Assembly (NCBI GenBank): GCA_001025035.1
Contig: LCZK01000009.1
Span: forward strand, 558,001-622,000
Length of the DNA: 64,000 nucleotides
Direction of reading: 5' to 3'
From: Actinobacteria bacterium IMCC26207
GTDB taxonomy: Bacteria; Actinomycetota; Acidimicrobiia; Acidimicrobiales; Microtrichaceae
The notes beneath the pieces were generated by a model. That model was not told the origin of the DNA. It saw nothing but the letters and a program-made list of their open reading frames with translations, and ran no database searches. Positions within the stretch are counted from its first letter, which is position 1; each line of letters opens with the position of its first letter. This document shows positions 52,009 through 59,324 of this stretch, in pieces. The translations under genes were made by a program, and so were the position numbers.

Positions 52009-52463
52009 ATAAGCCCACCATGAATCAGCCCAGCCCAAATCAGCCCTACAGGATCACCACAGCACGCAGCGCCCTGTCAGCCTTGACCGTGCTGGTGTTC
52101 TCCATTGGATTCCTCGTGCAGCCAGTCGCTGCCGAACCTGGCGATACCACTACCTCGCTCCCCGAAGACAACCGACTGCTCGGCAACAGCATTCAGCGAC
52201 CAAATATGGGCATGAAGCCGCTCAGTCCAACCGATCCGGGCGGATGGCTTCAGGTCTCTCTGTTCTTCTTAATCTGCGGGGCAATCATCCTGATTGCCGT
52301 CGCAGTGTGGTACTCGTCAAAGAAGAAGCGGGCGAAAAGGGCAGATGCCGGACTCGATCCAGTTTCGCTAGCTCGGGCCACAGGAAAGGGTGTGCGAGCG
52401 CCATCACCGCTCGATAAAACTCCAGAGACCGCTGGCTCAGAGAATGCGGGTCAGGACTCGTAG
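52005..52463 (+). CDS. Exported single-pass membrane protein
   Basis: 152-residue protein of no recognised family. The N-terminus has a signal-like hydrophobic stretch (SALTVLVFSIGFLVQPVAAEP), an exported loop with NMGMKPLSPTDPGGW and a second helix LFFLICGAIILIAVAVWY, followed by KKKRAKR and a cytoplasmic tail. TTG overlapping the previous stop (TTGA) or ATG 52020 may start it. The Asn/Gln/Pro N-terminus is a short repeat (NKPTMNQPSPNQP). Convergent overlap of 27 bases with the next gene. Confidence 0.6.
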   Translation: MNKPTMNQPSPNQPYRITTARSALSALTVLVFSIGFLVQPVAAEPGDTTTSLPEDNRLLGNSIQRPNMGMKPLSPTDPGGWLQVSLFFLICGAIILIAVAVWYSSKKKRAKRADAGLDPVSLARATGKGVRAPSPLDKTPETAGSENAGQDS

Positions 52464-53099
52464 CGAGCCCGTTGCCGATACTTCCTTGAACTGACCCGAG
52501 GCCAGCGCTGGAAGATAAATCTGCTCATAGGGAGGGCGTCCGCCATCTGATGGGTTCGGAAACACATCATGAATCGCGAGCGTGCCGCCGAGCGCAACGT
52601 GGGGTGTCCAGAGCCTGAAATCCAGAGCGGCCGGCTCTTCTCCATGGCCACCATCAATAAAGACAAAGGCGCAGGGAGTGGACCAGACGCGTGAGACCGT
52701 TGGCGAGTCACCAGCAACGGCTATCACTGAGCCCTCGAGTCCTGCAAGGTAGATCGTGCGGCGAAACCATCCCAGCGTGTCCATCACACCGAGTTCATCG
52801 TCCATCAGGTCGGGCTCATGCCATTCCCACCCAGGCTGATTCTCTTCGGAGCCACGGTGATGATCAACCGCAATGAGCACCGTGTCGGCGGCTTGAGCAG
52901 CGGCCCCTAGGTAGACCGAGGACTTCCCGCAATACGAGCCGACCTCTAATAAGGGCGACCCTGGCAGCGTCAGTGCTGCTGAAAGGCCAGCTTGGTAGAG
53001 CGCAAGACCCTCATCGGGAGGCATGAATCCTCGAGCGGCCTCTGCCGCACTGCGCAAAATCGGGTCCATCTCAGCTTGCTGCGTCTGAACTGAGTCCAT
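52437..53099 (-). CDS. Class I SAM-dependent methyltransferase (Methyltransf_24-like)
   Basis: 220-residue protein with LLEVGSYCGKSSVYLGAAA as SAM motif I, VLIAVDHHRGSEEN and the typical metal/acid segment CAFVFIDGGHGEE followed by LWTPHVALGGTLAIHDVF. This is the pattern of the Methyltransf_24 family, often beside glycosylation genes. Its start shares one base with the GtrA gene stop, so they are co-transcribed. Substrate unknown. Confidence 0.82.
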   Translation of the reverse strand: MDSVQTQQAEMDPILRSAAEAARGFMPPDEGLALYQAGLSAALTLPGSPLLEVGSYCGKSSVYLGAAAQAADTVLIAVDHHRGSEENQPGWEWHEPDLMDDELGVMDTLGWFRRTIYLAGLEGSVIAVAGDSPTVSRVWSTPCAFVFIDGGHGEEPAALDFRLWTPHVALGGTLAIHDVFPNPSDGGRPPYEQIYLPALASGQFKEVSATGSLRVLTRIL

Positions 53100-53608
53100 C
53101 AGATCGGGACGTCTCCGTGCATCATCTCAAGTTCATCCTCATCAGGCTCTTCGCCATGATGCGTGGCCTTGAAGATCCAACGGTCGAGCACCAAGTACCG
53201 GACTACCCAGACCACGCCAAACCCGATCAGTTGCGCCATAAACACTGCGATCTGTTCAGTAACGCCCTGGCCGCGGAACTGCTGTTCAACAAGGTAAGTC
53301 AACAAGGTGGCAAAGCTGACTCCAAGAATCCCTGCAATCCAGAACACCAGGATCTGGGTGCGAAGATTGTCTTTCGAGACTTCCTTCCAGACCAAATACT
53401 TGTTGGCGAAGAAGTTCGGAAGAATCAAAATCAGAGCACTCAGAATTGAGGCCTTGGTGTAGTCGCCATCAAAGACGAAGGTGCCGAGCACCTGAATCAT
53501 GATCTGTCCCAATGGCACAAACACCACCGAGACCCCCACATAACGGATCTGTTTGCGGCCCTCATCGGAGCGAGCGTGCTCCAGCAGGGAAGAGGGAGAA
53601 AGATTCAC
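53099..53608 (-). CDS. GtrA-like membrane protein
   Basis: 169-residue protein with four helices, matching the GtrA/DPMS-like flippase-type family that helps translocate polyprenyl-linked sugars. NFFANKYLVWKE and VVRYLVLDRWIF are the conserved basic/aromatic motifs at helix ends. GTG start with a TAGCCT six bases upstream, which could be a leaderless -10, although the intervening AGGAAA could also be a ribosome-binding site. It precedes the methyltransferase and fits a sugar-lipid export step next to the GT4 genes. Confidence 0.8.
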   Translation of the reverse strand: MNLSPSSLLEHARSDEGRKQIRYVGVSVVFVPLGQIMIQVLGTFVFDGDYTKASILSALILILPNFFANKYLVWKEVSKDNLRTQILVFWIAGILGVSFATLLTYLVEQQFRGQGVTEQIAVFMAQLIGFGVVWVVRYLVLDRWIFKATHHGEEPDEDELEMMHGDVPI

Positions 53609-53614
53609 TTTCCT

Positions 53615-53620
53615 AGGCTA
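53615..53620 (-). promoter_or_regulatory. Candidate leaderless -10 (TAGCCT) of the GtrA-like gene
   Basis: On the minus strand TAGCCT stands six bases before the GTG, the same geometry as at four other genes here. The purine-rich AGGAAA between them gives an alternative reading as a leadered start. Confidence 0.35.
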
Positions 53621-53687
53621 TCGGAATGCTGGCTGCTAGCTAGAACTCAGTTGCCGACACAAAACAGCTGGAGTTGTAAGCAAGAAT

Positions 53688-54947
53688 TTGGATGTGCGTA
53701 GATTCCTGATTGCAGGCCTTCTGGCGGTCAGCGCTGTGGCTTGCGGTAACTCACAACCTTCCGATAGCCCTGCCGCCTCAGCTTCGCTCCCTGCCGCCTC
53801 AGCCTCGCTGCCTGCTACACCAGCTTCGCTCCCTGCTGTGTCGCTTGCCCCACTCCCTGCTGTCTCGCTTGAACCGCTCAAGGCAGACTTTGAGAATCCC
53901 ATCGCGGGTGCTGCCTTACCCGGCAGCGATTCCTTGCTCATCGCCGAGCGGGCAGGCAGAGTCATCCTTGTCAATCGCTCCGATGCCGGACAGGTCACCT
54001 CGACGGAGACAGCACTAGATATCGAGAAGCTGGTTGGAAGCACAGATGCCGAGCGCGGTCTGCTCGGAATCGCCGTTCGACCGGATGGCTCGGAATTGTT
54101 CCTGAGCTATACCTCGAGCAAAGACGGCAGCAGCCAACTCGACTCATACAAGCTCAATGGAGCGACAGTTGAGCCCAATACCCGAAAAAGCGTATTGAGC
54201 GTTGAGCAGCCTTTCGAGAATCACAACGGCGGCCATATCGCCTTTGGACCCGATGGGTTTTTATACATGTCCCTCGGTGATGGTGGCAGCTCTGGCGACC
54301 CCAATGGCAATGCCCAGAATCGGGCAGTGTTGCTCGGAAAGATTCTGCGGTTAGATCCCGATGCGGAACAGGCAGTAGCTGCTGACAATCCCTTTGTGAA
54401 CACTCCAGGAGCACAGCCGCAGATTTGGCTGACCGGTGTACGAAACCCTTGGCGATTTAGTTTCGACTCGGCCACGGGCGACCTCTGGGTCGGCGATGTC
54501 GGACAGAACCAGACCGAGGAGATCGACTTTCTTCCAGCAAGCCAAGGCGGGGGACGCGGAGCAAACCTTGGCTGGGATATCTACGAGGGAACGGCCGAAT
54601 TCGAGGACCCCAACCCCGCAACTGGAGCGAGCAGCGCCGGTCCATTTACCGAGCCTCTAGTGAGCTATTCACACGATGAAGGTTGTTCGGTTACTGGGGG
54701 TGTGGTGTATCGCGGCAAAGCAATCCCCTCCCTAGAAGGTGCATATCTATTCGCAGATTTTTGCAACCCCGAAATCAAAACCATTCGGCTGGCCTCAGTA
54801 ACCCAGCCAGATTCCGGCGCAGAGCCCAGTGTGGAATCCCTCGGGGTGGAGTTACCAAGCACGGTTGGATTCTTTGAGGATTCTTCCGGAGAAATCCTCG
54901 TGATCAGCCTGACAGAAGGCGTTTTTCAGATAGTCGATCAAAATTAA
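53688..54947 (+). CDS. PQQ-dependent sugar dehydrogenase-like lipoprotein
   Basis: 419-residue exported protein with a six-bladed beta-propeller of the soluble glucose dehydrogenase/HIPL type (AERGLLGIAVRPDGS, ENHNGGHIAFGPDGFLYM, SLGDGGSSGDPNGNAQN, GVRNPWRFSFDSATGDLWVGD). The His-Asn-Gly-Gly and Arg of the PQQ pocket are present. A signal peptide with lipobox VACG (about residue 19) precedes a 35-residue Ala/Ser/Pro linker made by a repeat of PAAS/LPAVS units. Start is TTG 53688 or GTG 53694. Sugar oxidation linked to envelope glycan turnover is plausible. Confidence 0.85.
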   Translation: MDVRRFLIAGLLAVSAVACGNSQPSDSPAASASLPAASASLPATPASLPAVSLAPLPAVSLEPLKADFENPIAGAALPGSDSLLIAERAGRVILVNRSDAGQVTSTETALDIEKLVGSTDAERGLLGIAVRPDGSELFLSYTSSKDGSSQLDSYKLNGATVEPNTRKSVLSVEQPFENHNGGHIAFGPDGFLYMSLGDGGSSGDPNGNAQNRAVLLGKILRLDPDAEQAVAADNPFVNTPGAQPQIWLTGVRNPWRFSFDSATGDLWVGDVGQNQTEEIDFLPASQGGGRGANLGWDIYEGTAEFEDPNPATGASSAGPFTEPLVSYSHDEGCSVTGGVVYRGKAIPSLEGAYLFADFCNPEIKTIRLASVTQPDSGAEPSVESLGVELPSTVGFFEDSSGEILVISLTEGVFQIVDQN

Positions 54948-54967
54948 ACATTGTTTAGTTAATGCTA

Positions 54968-54996
54968 TTGACACAAGTGTTAATCACGAGTATCTT
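54968..54996 (+). promoter_or_regulatory. Orphan promoter with consensus -35
   Basis: TTGACA, a 17-base spacer and TATCTT. No protein gene follows on this strand; the transcript would begin near 55003 and enter the hairpin below at once. Confidence 0.5.
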
Positions 54997-55002
54997 GGTC
55001 CT

Positions 55003-55065
55003 TGCCCCATCTGGTCCCAGAAGCTTGGTTTGTGAGAGCCCAGCTTCTGGGACCGGTGTCGTTTT
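55003..55065 (+). ncRNA. Candidate small RNA or terminator hairpin
   Basis: GGTCCCAGAAGCT (55013-55025) and AGCTTCTGGGACC (55042-55054) form a perfect 13-bp stem, extended by two further G-C pairs inside after one mismatch. GTTTTC follows. The structure sits just after the orphan promoter and between convergent genes. It may be a short structured RNA or simply the terminator of the sugar dehydrogenase gene. Confidence 0.4.
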
Positions 55066-55079
55066 CGGCAACTGCTAAC

Positions 55080-55114
55080 GAGACTTGCCTAGACCGGAGA
55101 CTTGGCCTAGACCG
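55080..55114. repeat. 17/18-bp duplication at a TetR gene stop
   Basis: GAGACTTGCCTAGACCG and GAGACTTGGCCTAGACCG are adjacent. On the minus strand the right copy holds the true Val-TAG end of the TetR gene and the left copy repeats it with another TAG. Confidence 0.92.
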
Positions 55115-55832
55115 GCCGGGTCATTCCCAGAATCAGAGACTCCATAGAAATCGCTAGGAGCGTCCAAGGGCGCGTTGAGGATTCACGCTCTTGGCTCCCA
55201 GGCCAGTCGTATTCCTTCCACAGCCGGTCAGGGCTTCCCAGCACGGGGCTAGCGAAACCGGTAATCAGGTTGCTTGAGGCAATCGAGAGCTCGCGATACC
55301 CCAACGGTGGCAGGGGTTCTCGAGCAATTCGAGCCAGGCCAACTGTCCAAAAATCATCAAGTCGTTTCAGGGTTTCTTCGGTTTCAGAGTCTGAGTACAT
55401 CCCGTGTAAGGCCAGCATTTCGGTGGCATTCCAAAGTGGGGCTTCCTCCCCCGAGGTGCGTTCCAACTCGGCTGCAGTTATTTCTACGATCAAATCCGTC
55501 ATGTTCGAAGGCAAATATTTTGCCATCTCAGCCAAGTCTTCTGGCACTGAGGACCGCTGCAGGAGCCGATCTGATACGGATTCTAGGTACGCCTCGAATG
55601 CCGAGGAATTTGCAGACCCGGTGTCTCCCCAGTAGTGATACAGCAAACCCCGACTCAGCCCAGCTCGCTTCGAGACTGCTCCAGCATTCAGGTATGCGTA
55701 GACCTCTCGCAAGCCGGTCCCTTGCGCATAGTGCTCCAAAACAAGTTCACAGCCAGCCTCAATCAGCCTGCCGCGCGCAATCGCCGCAGCTTTTTCGCTT
55801 TCCAACTGCGTTGGATTCTCTTGAGCGGCCAT
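55107..55832 (-). CDS. TetR-family transcriptional regulator
   Basis: 241-residue protein. The HTH is GAVSKRAGLSRGLLYHYWGD (about 52-71), preceded by the usual helix-1 sequence ARGRLIEAGCELV. The ligand domain is unassigned. Divergent from the PlsC-like gene with a 62-base gap; the regulator may control that gene, though no clear palindrome is visible there. Whether it recognises the GCTAAC-N4-GTTAGC operators at 25.7 kb cannot be told. Confidence 0.8.
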   Translation of the reverse strand: MAAQENPTQLESEKAAAIARGRLIEAGCELVLEHYAQGTGLREVYAYLNAGAVSKRAGLSRGLLYHYWGDTGSANSSAFEAYLESVSDRLLQRSSVPEDLAEMAKYLPSNMTDLIVEITAAELERTSGEEAPLWNATEMLALHGMYSDSETEETLKRLDDFWTVGLARIAREPLPPLGYRELSIASSNLITGFASPVLGSPDRLWKEYDWPGSQERESSTRPWTLLAISMESLILGMTRPV

Positions 55833-55894
55833 CGGAGCATTAACTTTACCCTTCAGCGCTTACCAAATGTGCTGCTCAGGGGTTACTGTTCCGA

Positions 55895-56506
55895 GTGAGA
55901 AAAATCTTGTCAAAGATCTGGTTGTTCCTGTGGCGGTGGAAGGTCAGCCAAGCTGAAGTTCTTCCCGATCGCTGCGTCATGATTGCCGCCCCGCATACGA
56001 GCAATTGGGATTTTCCCATGACCTTGGCAATTGCAGGCGCAACCGGCAATGAAATCCGCTGGCTCGGGAAATCGCAGATGTTTGTGCCAGTCATAGCGCC
56101 CATCTTCCGTTGGCTCGGAGGAACCTCGGTTGAGCGCTCAAGTGCGCACGGGCTAGTGGGCGACTTGGTGGCCGAGTTTGGCCGGCGCTCAGAGTTGATT
56201 CTGGTAGTTCCAGCCGAGGCAACTCGCAGCCCCGTTGAATATTGGAAGTCGGGCTTCTACCAAATTGCAATGCAGGCACAGGTACCGATCGTCTGCGCCT
56301 TTGTGGATAAAAAGACTCGAACCGGTGGCTACGGTCCTCTGATTATGCCAACGGGCGATCAGGCAAAGGACATGGACCTGATCCGGGCTTTCTACTCCGA
56401 TAAGACAGGGATCAAGCCGAACAGGTTCAACGTTCCGCGCCTACGAGAAGAAGATGCACTCTCTGCAGGCGCCGCGCCAACAGAAGACTCGGCTACTACT
56501 GACTAG
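55895..56506 (+). CDS. PlsC-like lysophospholipid acyltransferase family protein, short form
   Basis: 203-residue acyltransferase. The HX4D catalytic motif is PHTSNWDFPM (about residue 34); the substrate-binding region is LILVVPAEATRS, in which the usual FPEGTRS is changed to VPAEATRS. Two N-terminal basic/hydrophobic helices may associate with the membrane. GTG start; TACTGT lies five bases before it. Its stop overlaps the 3' end of the convergent PlsC gene by four bases. Confidence 0.82.
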   Translation: MRKILSKIWLFLWRWKVSQAEVLPDRCVMIAAPHTSNWDFPMTLAIAGATGNEIRWLGKSQMFVPVIAPIFRWLGGTSVERSSAHGLVGDLVAEFGRRSELILVVPAEATRSPVEYWKSGFYQIAMQAQVPIVCAFVDKKTRTGGYGPLIMPTGDQAKDMDLIRAFYSDKTGIKPNRFNVPRLREEDALSAGAAPTEDSATTD

Positions 56507-57258
56507 TTCTCGCCGAAGTCACGGCCCATGTCTTTGAGTTCCGTGATGATTCGTGAGCGTGTCTGTTCTCGCAGGTCAGCAACGTCATCCACGCCCAGGC
56601 CTTCAGTGCTGATCGGCTCCAGCACCCGCAGTTGCGCCACGGACTTTCCAAAGCGCCAATCATGTGGACGCAGAGCAGTCGAGGTACCAAAAACGGCTAT
56701 CGGCAAGATCGGTACGCCGGACTCTATTGCCAAACGAAACGCTCCGTCTTTGAACGGCAACAGGTCACCAGTAGTGGAGCGAGTTCCCTCGGGAAAGATC
56801 ATGACCGACACATGGTCGTCCAAGCGCAGGGCGCACTGCCTCATGGCCTCGGCTGCGCTCTTTGGGTCTTTGCGATCAAGCTCAATATCTTTGGCCATTT
56901 TCATGAGCCATCCAGCAACTGGAATCTTGAAATTCTCTTTCTTAGAGAGCCACTTCATCTCCCAAGGAAGGTTGCTGATCAGCAAAATATCAACAAACGA
57001 CTCGTGATTCGAAACAACTACGTACGGATTTCGAGGGTTCGCCGGATACTCGCCACCGAGCCGAAAAGTCCAGAGCGGATTAAGCTTTTGATGCACCACG
57101 GTGATCTTGCGAAACAAGAATCCGGTCCAATACCGAGATGGGTCAAAAGGGGCCGTGACAAGCCAGACAACAGCCATCGTGGGCAGCAGCAGGGCGATGC
57201 CCAAACCAAACACAAACCAAGACCAAATCGACCACAAAGTCAGTGACAGGTTCTTCAT
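56503..57258 (-). CDS. 1-acyl-glycerol-3-phosphate acyltransferase (PlsC-like)
   Basis: 251-residue acyltransferase with one N-terminal membrane helix. The motif VVSNHESFVDIL gives the NHX4D active site and FPEGTRSTTGDLLPFK the phosphate-binding site; both are canonical. Transfers an acyl chain to lysophosphatidic acid or a related lipid. ATG 57258 is used; GTG 57270 is also open. It ends within the convergent short acyltransferase. Confidence 0.9.
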   Translation of the reverse strand: MKNLSLTLWSIWSWFVFGLGIALLLPTMAVVWLVTAPFDPSRYWTGFLFRKITVVHQKLNPLWTFRLGGEYPANPRNPYVVVSNHESFVDILLISNLPWEMKWLSKKENFKIPVAGWLMKMAKDIELDRKDPKSAAEAMRQCALRLDDHVSVMIFPEGTRSTTGDLLPFKDGAFRLAIESGVPILPIAVFGTSTALRPHDWRFGKSVAQLRVLEPISTEGLGVDDVADLREQTRSRIITELKDMGRDFGEN

Positions 57259-57362
57259 AACTCTTTGCACTCCCTAGCTCAACGCTCTGCTCAGGATTTC
57301 CTCTCGAAGAAAAGTACCAGCATCGGCCGACCTGATCGCTCTCTATCCGCTGGCGCAATGCA

Positions 57363-57476
57363 CTCTGCTGGCGCAATGCACTCTGCTGGCGAAATGCACT
57401 CTGCATCCGCAATACGCTCTGCTGGCGAAATGCACTCTGCTGGCGCAATGCACTCTGCATCCGCAATACGCTCTGC
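57363..57476. repeat. 18-bp tandem array with two unit types
   Basis: Six full 18-bp units of CTCTG-starting sequence: type A (GCTGGCG[CA]AATGCA core) and type B (GCATCCGCAATACG core) in the order A, A, B, A, A, B, so a 54-bp higher-order unit is present twice. It ends at the ATG of the F420 protein gene and fills the divergent gap with plsC. Each type A unit contains an ATG. Confidence 0.95.
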
Positions 57477-57478
57477 CG

Positions 57479-57895
57479 ATGGAACTGACCGCTGCACTCG
57501 AGTTCGCCGCACACCACAGCGAAACACTGTTGACCACACTTCGCCGAGATGGCAGGCCGCAGCAATCAGTCGTGAACTATTTGCTCGAAGGCAGCACTTT
57601 CACCATCTCTATCACCGACACTCGGGCGAAGACTCGCAATTTGCGCCGCGACCCGCGCGCTGCGCTGTGGGTAGCGGGAAGCGGACCCTATGAGTGGGTG
57701 AGCTTCGATGGCACCGTCTCGCTCAGCCCCGTGGCCACTTCGCCTGATGATACAACCAGCGACGAACTCGTCGATTACTACCGTCTTGCTGCAGGTGAAC
57801 ACGAGAACTGGGAGGAATACCGAGAAGCGATGGTCGCCGACGGTCGCCTTCTTGCCAGGTTCACGGCGACGTCAGCAACCGGAATGCTCTCGTAG
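57479..57895 (+). CDS. PPOX-class F420-dependent oxidoreductase
   Basis: 138-residue split-barrel protein like mycobacterial Rv1155-type FDORs: LLTTLRRDGRPQQSVVNY, RAKTRNLRRDPRAALWV and the late strand WEEYREAMVADGRLLARF. F420 binding is inferred from the family. The ATG follows the 18-bp array directly and no clear ribosome-binding site is visible. It is convergent with soxR. Confidence 0.85.
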   Translation: MELTAALEFAAHHSETLLTTLRRDGRPQQSVVNYLLEGSTFTISITDTRAKTRNLRRDPRAALWVAGSGPYEWVSFDGTVSLSPVATSPDDTTSDELVDYYRLAAGEHENWEEYREAMVADGRLLARFTATSATGMLS

Positions 57896-57943
57896 TGAGC
57901 GTCTCATAGGCCTCGCAGAACTCAAACGCAGCTACAGATGAGC

Positions 57944-58423
57944 TCAATCAATGAGGCCTTGGTGAGTCGTGCCCGGCATGAGTCGCCGTGCACCTGGGCC
58001 TTCAACGCTGAGTCTGTCAGCAGGGTTCACGATCTTGCACCGTTCAAATGATAAGCAGCCGCAACCGATGCATGAAGTGAGATCATCTCGCAGTCGCTCA
58101 AGCAGGCCCATCCGCGCGTCGAGCACTTCTCGCCAACCCTCTGCAAGCACCGCCCAGTCGGCCTCGTTCGGGGTTCGCTGCTGCGGCAGAGTTGAGAGCG
58201 CCTCACCTATCTCTGTCAGCGGGATGCCGAGAGACTGCGAAGCGCGAATGAACGCAAGGCGCCGGAGCATCTCGCGGCTGAACCTTCGCTGGTTCCCCTC
58301 GTTCCGCGTGGATGAGATCAGACCTTTTCTCTCATAAAAGTGGAGCGCAGAAACCGAGAGGCCGCTGCGCTCGGCCAACTGACCAACCGACCATTCGCGA
58401 AACAGCTCTTCTCTGCTGGGCAC
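57944..58423 (-). CDS. soxR: SoxR redox-sensing regulator
   Basis: 159-residue MerR-family regulator. The N-terminal HTH is WSVGQLAERSGLSVSALHFY; the dimerisation helix follows, then the [2Fe-2S] cluster motif CIGCGCLSFERC with Cys at 118, 121, 123 and 129, the same spacing as E. coli SoxR. It is activated by oxidation of the cluster by redox-active compounds. GTG start. The divergent gap of 136 bases contains its operator. Confidence 0.95.
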   Translation of the reverse strand: MPSREELFREWSVGQLAERSGLSVSALHFYERKGLISSTRNEGNQRRFSREMLRRLAFIRASQSLGIPLTEIGEALSTLPQQRTPNEADWAVLAEGWREVLDARMGLLERLRDDLTSCIGCGCLSFERCKIVNPADRLSVEGPGARRLMPGTTHQGLID

Positions 58424-58474
58424 GGGGGGCTATCTGGCTGAACGTCTCTCTTAGGCACGGGGCGAACCTAGCAT

Positions 58475-58497
58475 TTGACCTCAACCTAAGTTGAGGT
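58475..58497. promoter_or_regulatory. SoxR box with overlapping -35
   Basis: ACCTCAACCTAAGTTGAGGT (58478-58497) is a perfect palindrome with 8-bp arms and a 4-base centre, almost identical to the E. coli soxS operator core CCTCAA-N6-TTGAGG. TTGACC (58475-58480) on the + strand is the likely -35 of the downstream operon. A -10 at the longer spacing of MerR promoters is not clear. Confidence 0.92.
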
Positions 58498-58559
58498 ATC
58501 AGAGTAGTGCGTCTGGGCGGAAGCACCGCCTAGGCCACTCAGACGTAGGAGCAACAGCG

Positions 58560-58877
58560 ATGGCAACGTTCATGGTGATCTGCACATTTCGAGAGGGCAC
58601 GGACATGACAGAGGTCTTTGCCACTGTCGCAGAGGAACAGGCTCAGGCTGCAGCCCTAGCCGCAGAAGGTCGTGTGGGATCTATTTACTTAGCGATAGCC
58701 CGAGGAACCGTTTTCATTGAGACGTTCGCCGAGGACCCACAAGAGGCTATTGCCACGGTCAAGACGCTACCCATGGCCGCTTGGTGGGATCTGGATGTCT
58801 TCGCAGTAAATGCTCCCCCCGAAGCCGAAGATGCAACAGGAGCCACAGCAGGAGACCCATCAGGAGAAGCGTCATGA
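58560..58877 (+). CDS. Small ferredoxin-like-fold protein, muconolactone isomerase-like
   Basis: 105-residue protein of the muconolactone delta-isomerase-like/dimeric alpha-beta barrel group: MATFMVICTFREGTDMTEVF and the end VKTLPMAAWWDLDVFAV. The core resembles small proteins of actinobacteria without assigned reactions. AGGAG lies ten bases before ATG. It is first in the SoxR-controlled operon, so a role in handling redox-active compounds is inferred. The stop overlaps the next ATG (ATGA). Confidence 0.72.
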   Translation: MATFMVICTFREGTDMTEVFATVAEEQAQAAALAAEGRVGSIYLAIARGTVFIETFAEDPQEAIATVKTLPMAAWWDLDVFAVNAPPEAEDATGATAGDPSGEAS

Positions 58878-59299
58878 GCGCCTTCACCGAAGCGGAACTC
58901 GCCTATTTAGGCTCGCAGCCGCTCATGCGTTTCGCCACCGCGTCAGCATCCGGTAAGCCGGACGTGGCACCAGTGATCTTTGAAGTTGAGGGCGACGCGA
59001 TTGTCACCGCTGGGTTCGATATCACCCACACGGTTCGCTACAGGAATATCCAGAACAACCCGCGTGCCACGCTCGTCATTGATGACCTAGCAACTATTGA
59101 TCCGTGGTCGCCACGCGGGATCAAGATCACCGGGACAGCCGAAATCGAGCAGGTCAACGGTGCCCCGCGGTTTCGCATTACGCCCGAGGTGATCATCAGT
59201 TGGGCAGTGAACGACACCACGCCGGGTATCCCAAAAATGGACCGCCGGGAAATCCCTCGCAGCACAGTCCCTCGCAGCACAGTCCCTCGCAGCGAGTAG
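58874..59299 (+). CDS. PPOX-class F420-dependent oxidoreductase, SoxR-controlled
   Basis: 141-residue FDOR-type split barrel: FTEAELAYLGSQPLMRFATA, GKPDVAPVIFEVEGD, THTVRYRNIQNNPRATLVID and a WSPRGIKITG strand resemble the MSMEG_5819-like group. ATGA overlap with the previous gene. The tail REIPRSTVPRSTVPRSE is a 15-bp in-frame repeat up to the stop. Probably reduces a quinone or similar compound sensed by SoxR; the cofactor is inferred. Confidence 0.85.
   Translation: MSAFTEAELAYLGSQPLMRFATASASGKPDVAPVIFEVEGDAIVTAGFDITHTVRYRNIQNNPRATLVIDDLATIDPWSPRGIKITGTAEIEQVNGAPRFRITPEVIISWAVNDTTPGIPKMDRREIPRSTVPRSTVPRSE
59253..59296. repeat. 15-bp in-frame repeat at the C-terminus of a PPOX protein
   Basis: TCCCTCGCAGCACAG twice, then a diverged third unit that runs into the stop codon. 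It encodes PRSTV-PRSTV-PRSE. Confidence 0.95.
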
Positions 59300-59324
59300 G
59301 CGTGGGCGAGGCGGCCAGCAGAGT

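Noticed and set aside
55003..55065. tRNA or signal recognition particle RNA
   Set aside because: No T-loop, anticodon arrangement or conserved tetraloop is visible; only a single long stem.
57265..57693. Plus-strand frame of repeated MHSAG-type peptide in front of the PPOX gene
   Set aside because: It is the 18-bp array translated; its later part overlaps the PPOX gene in another frame without homology.
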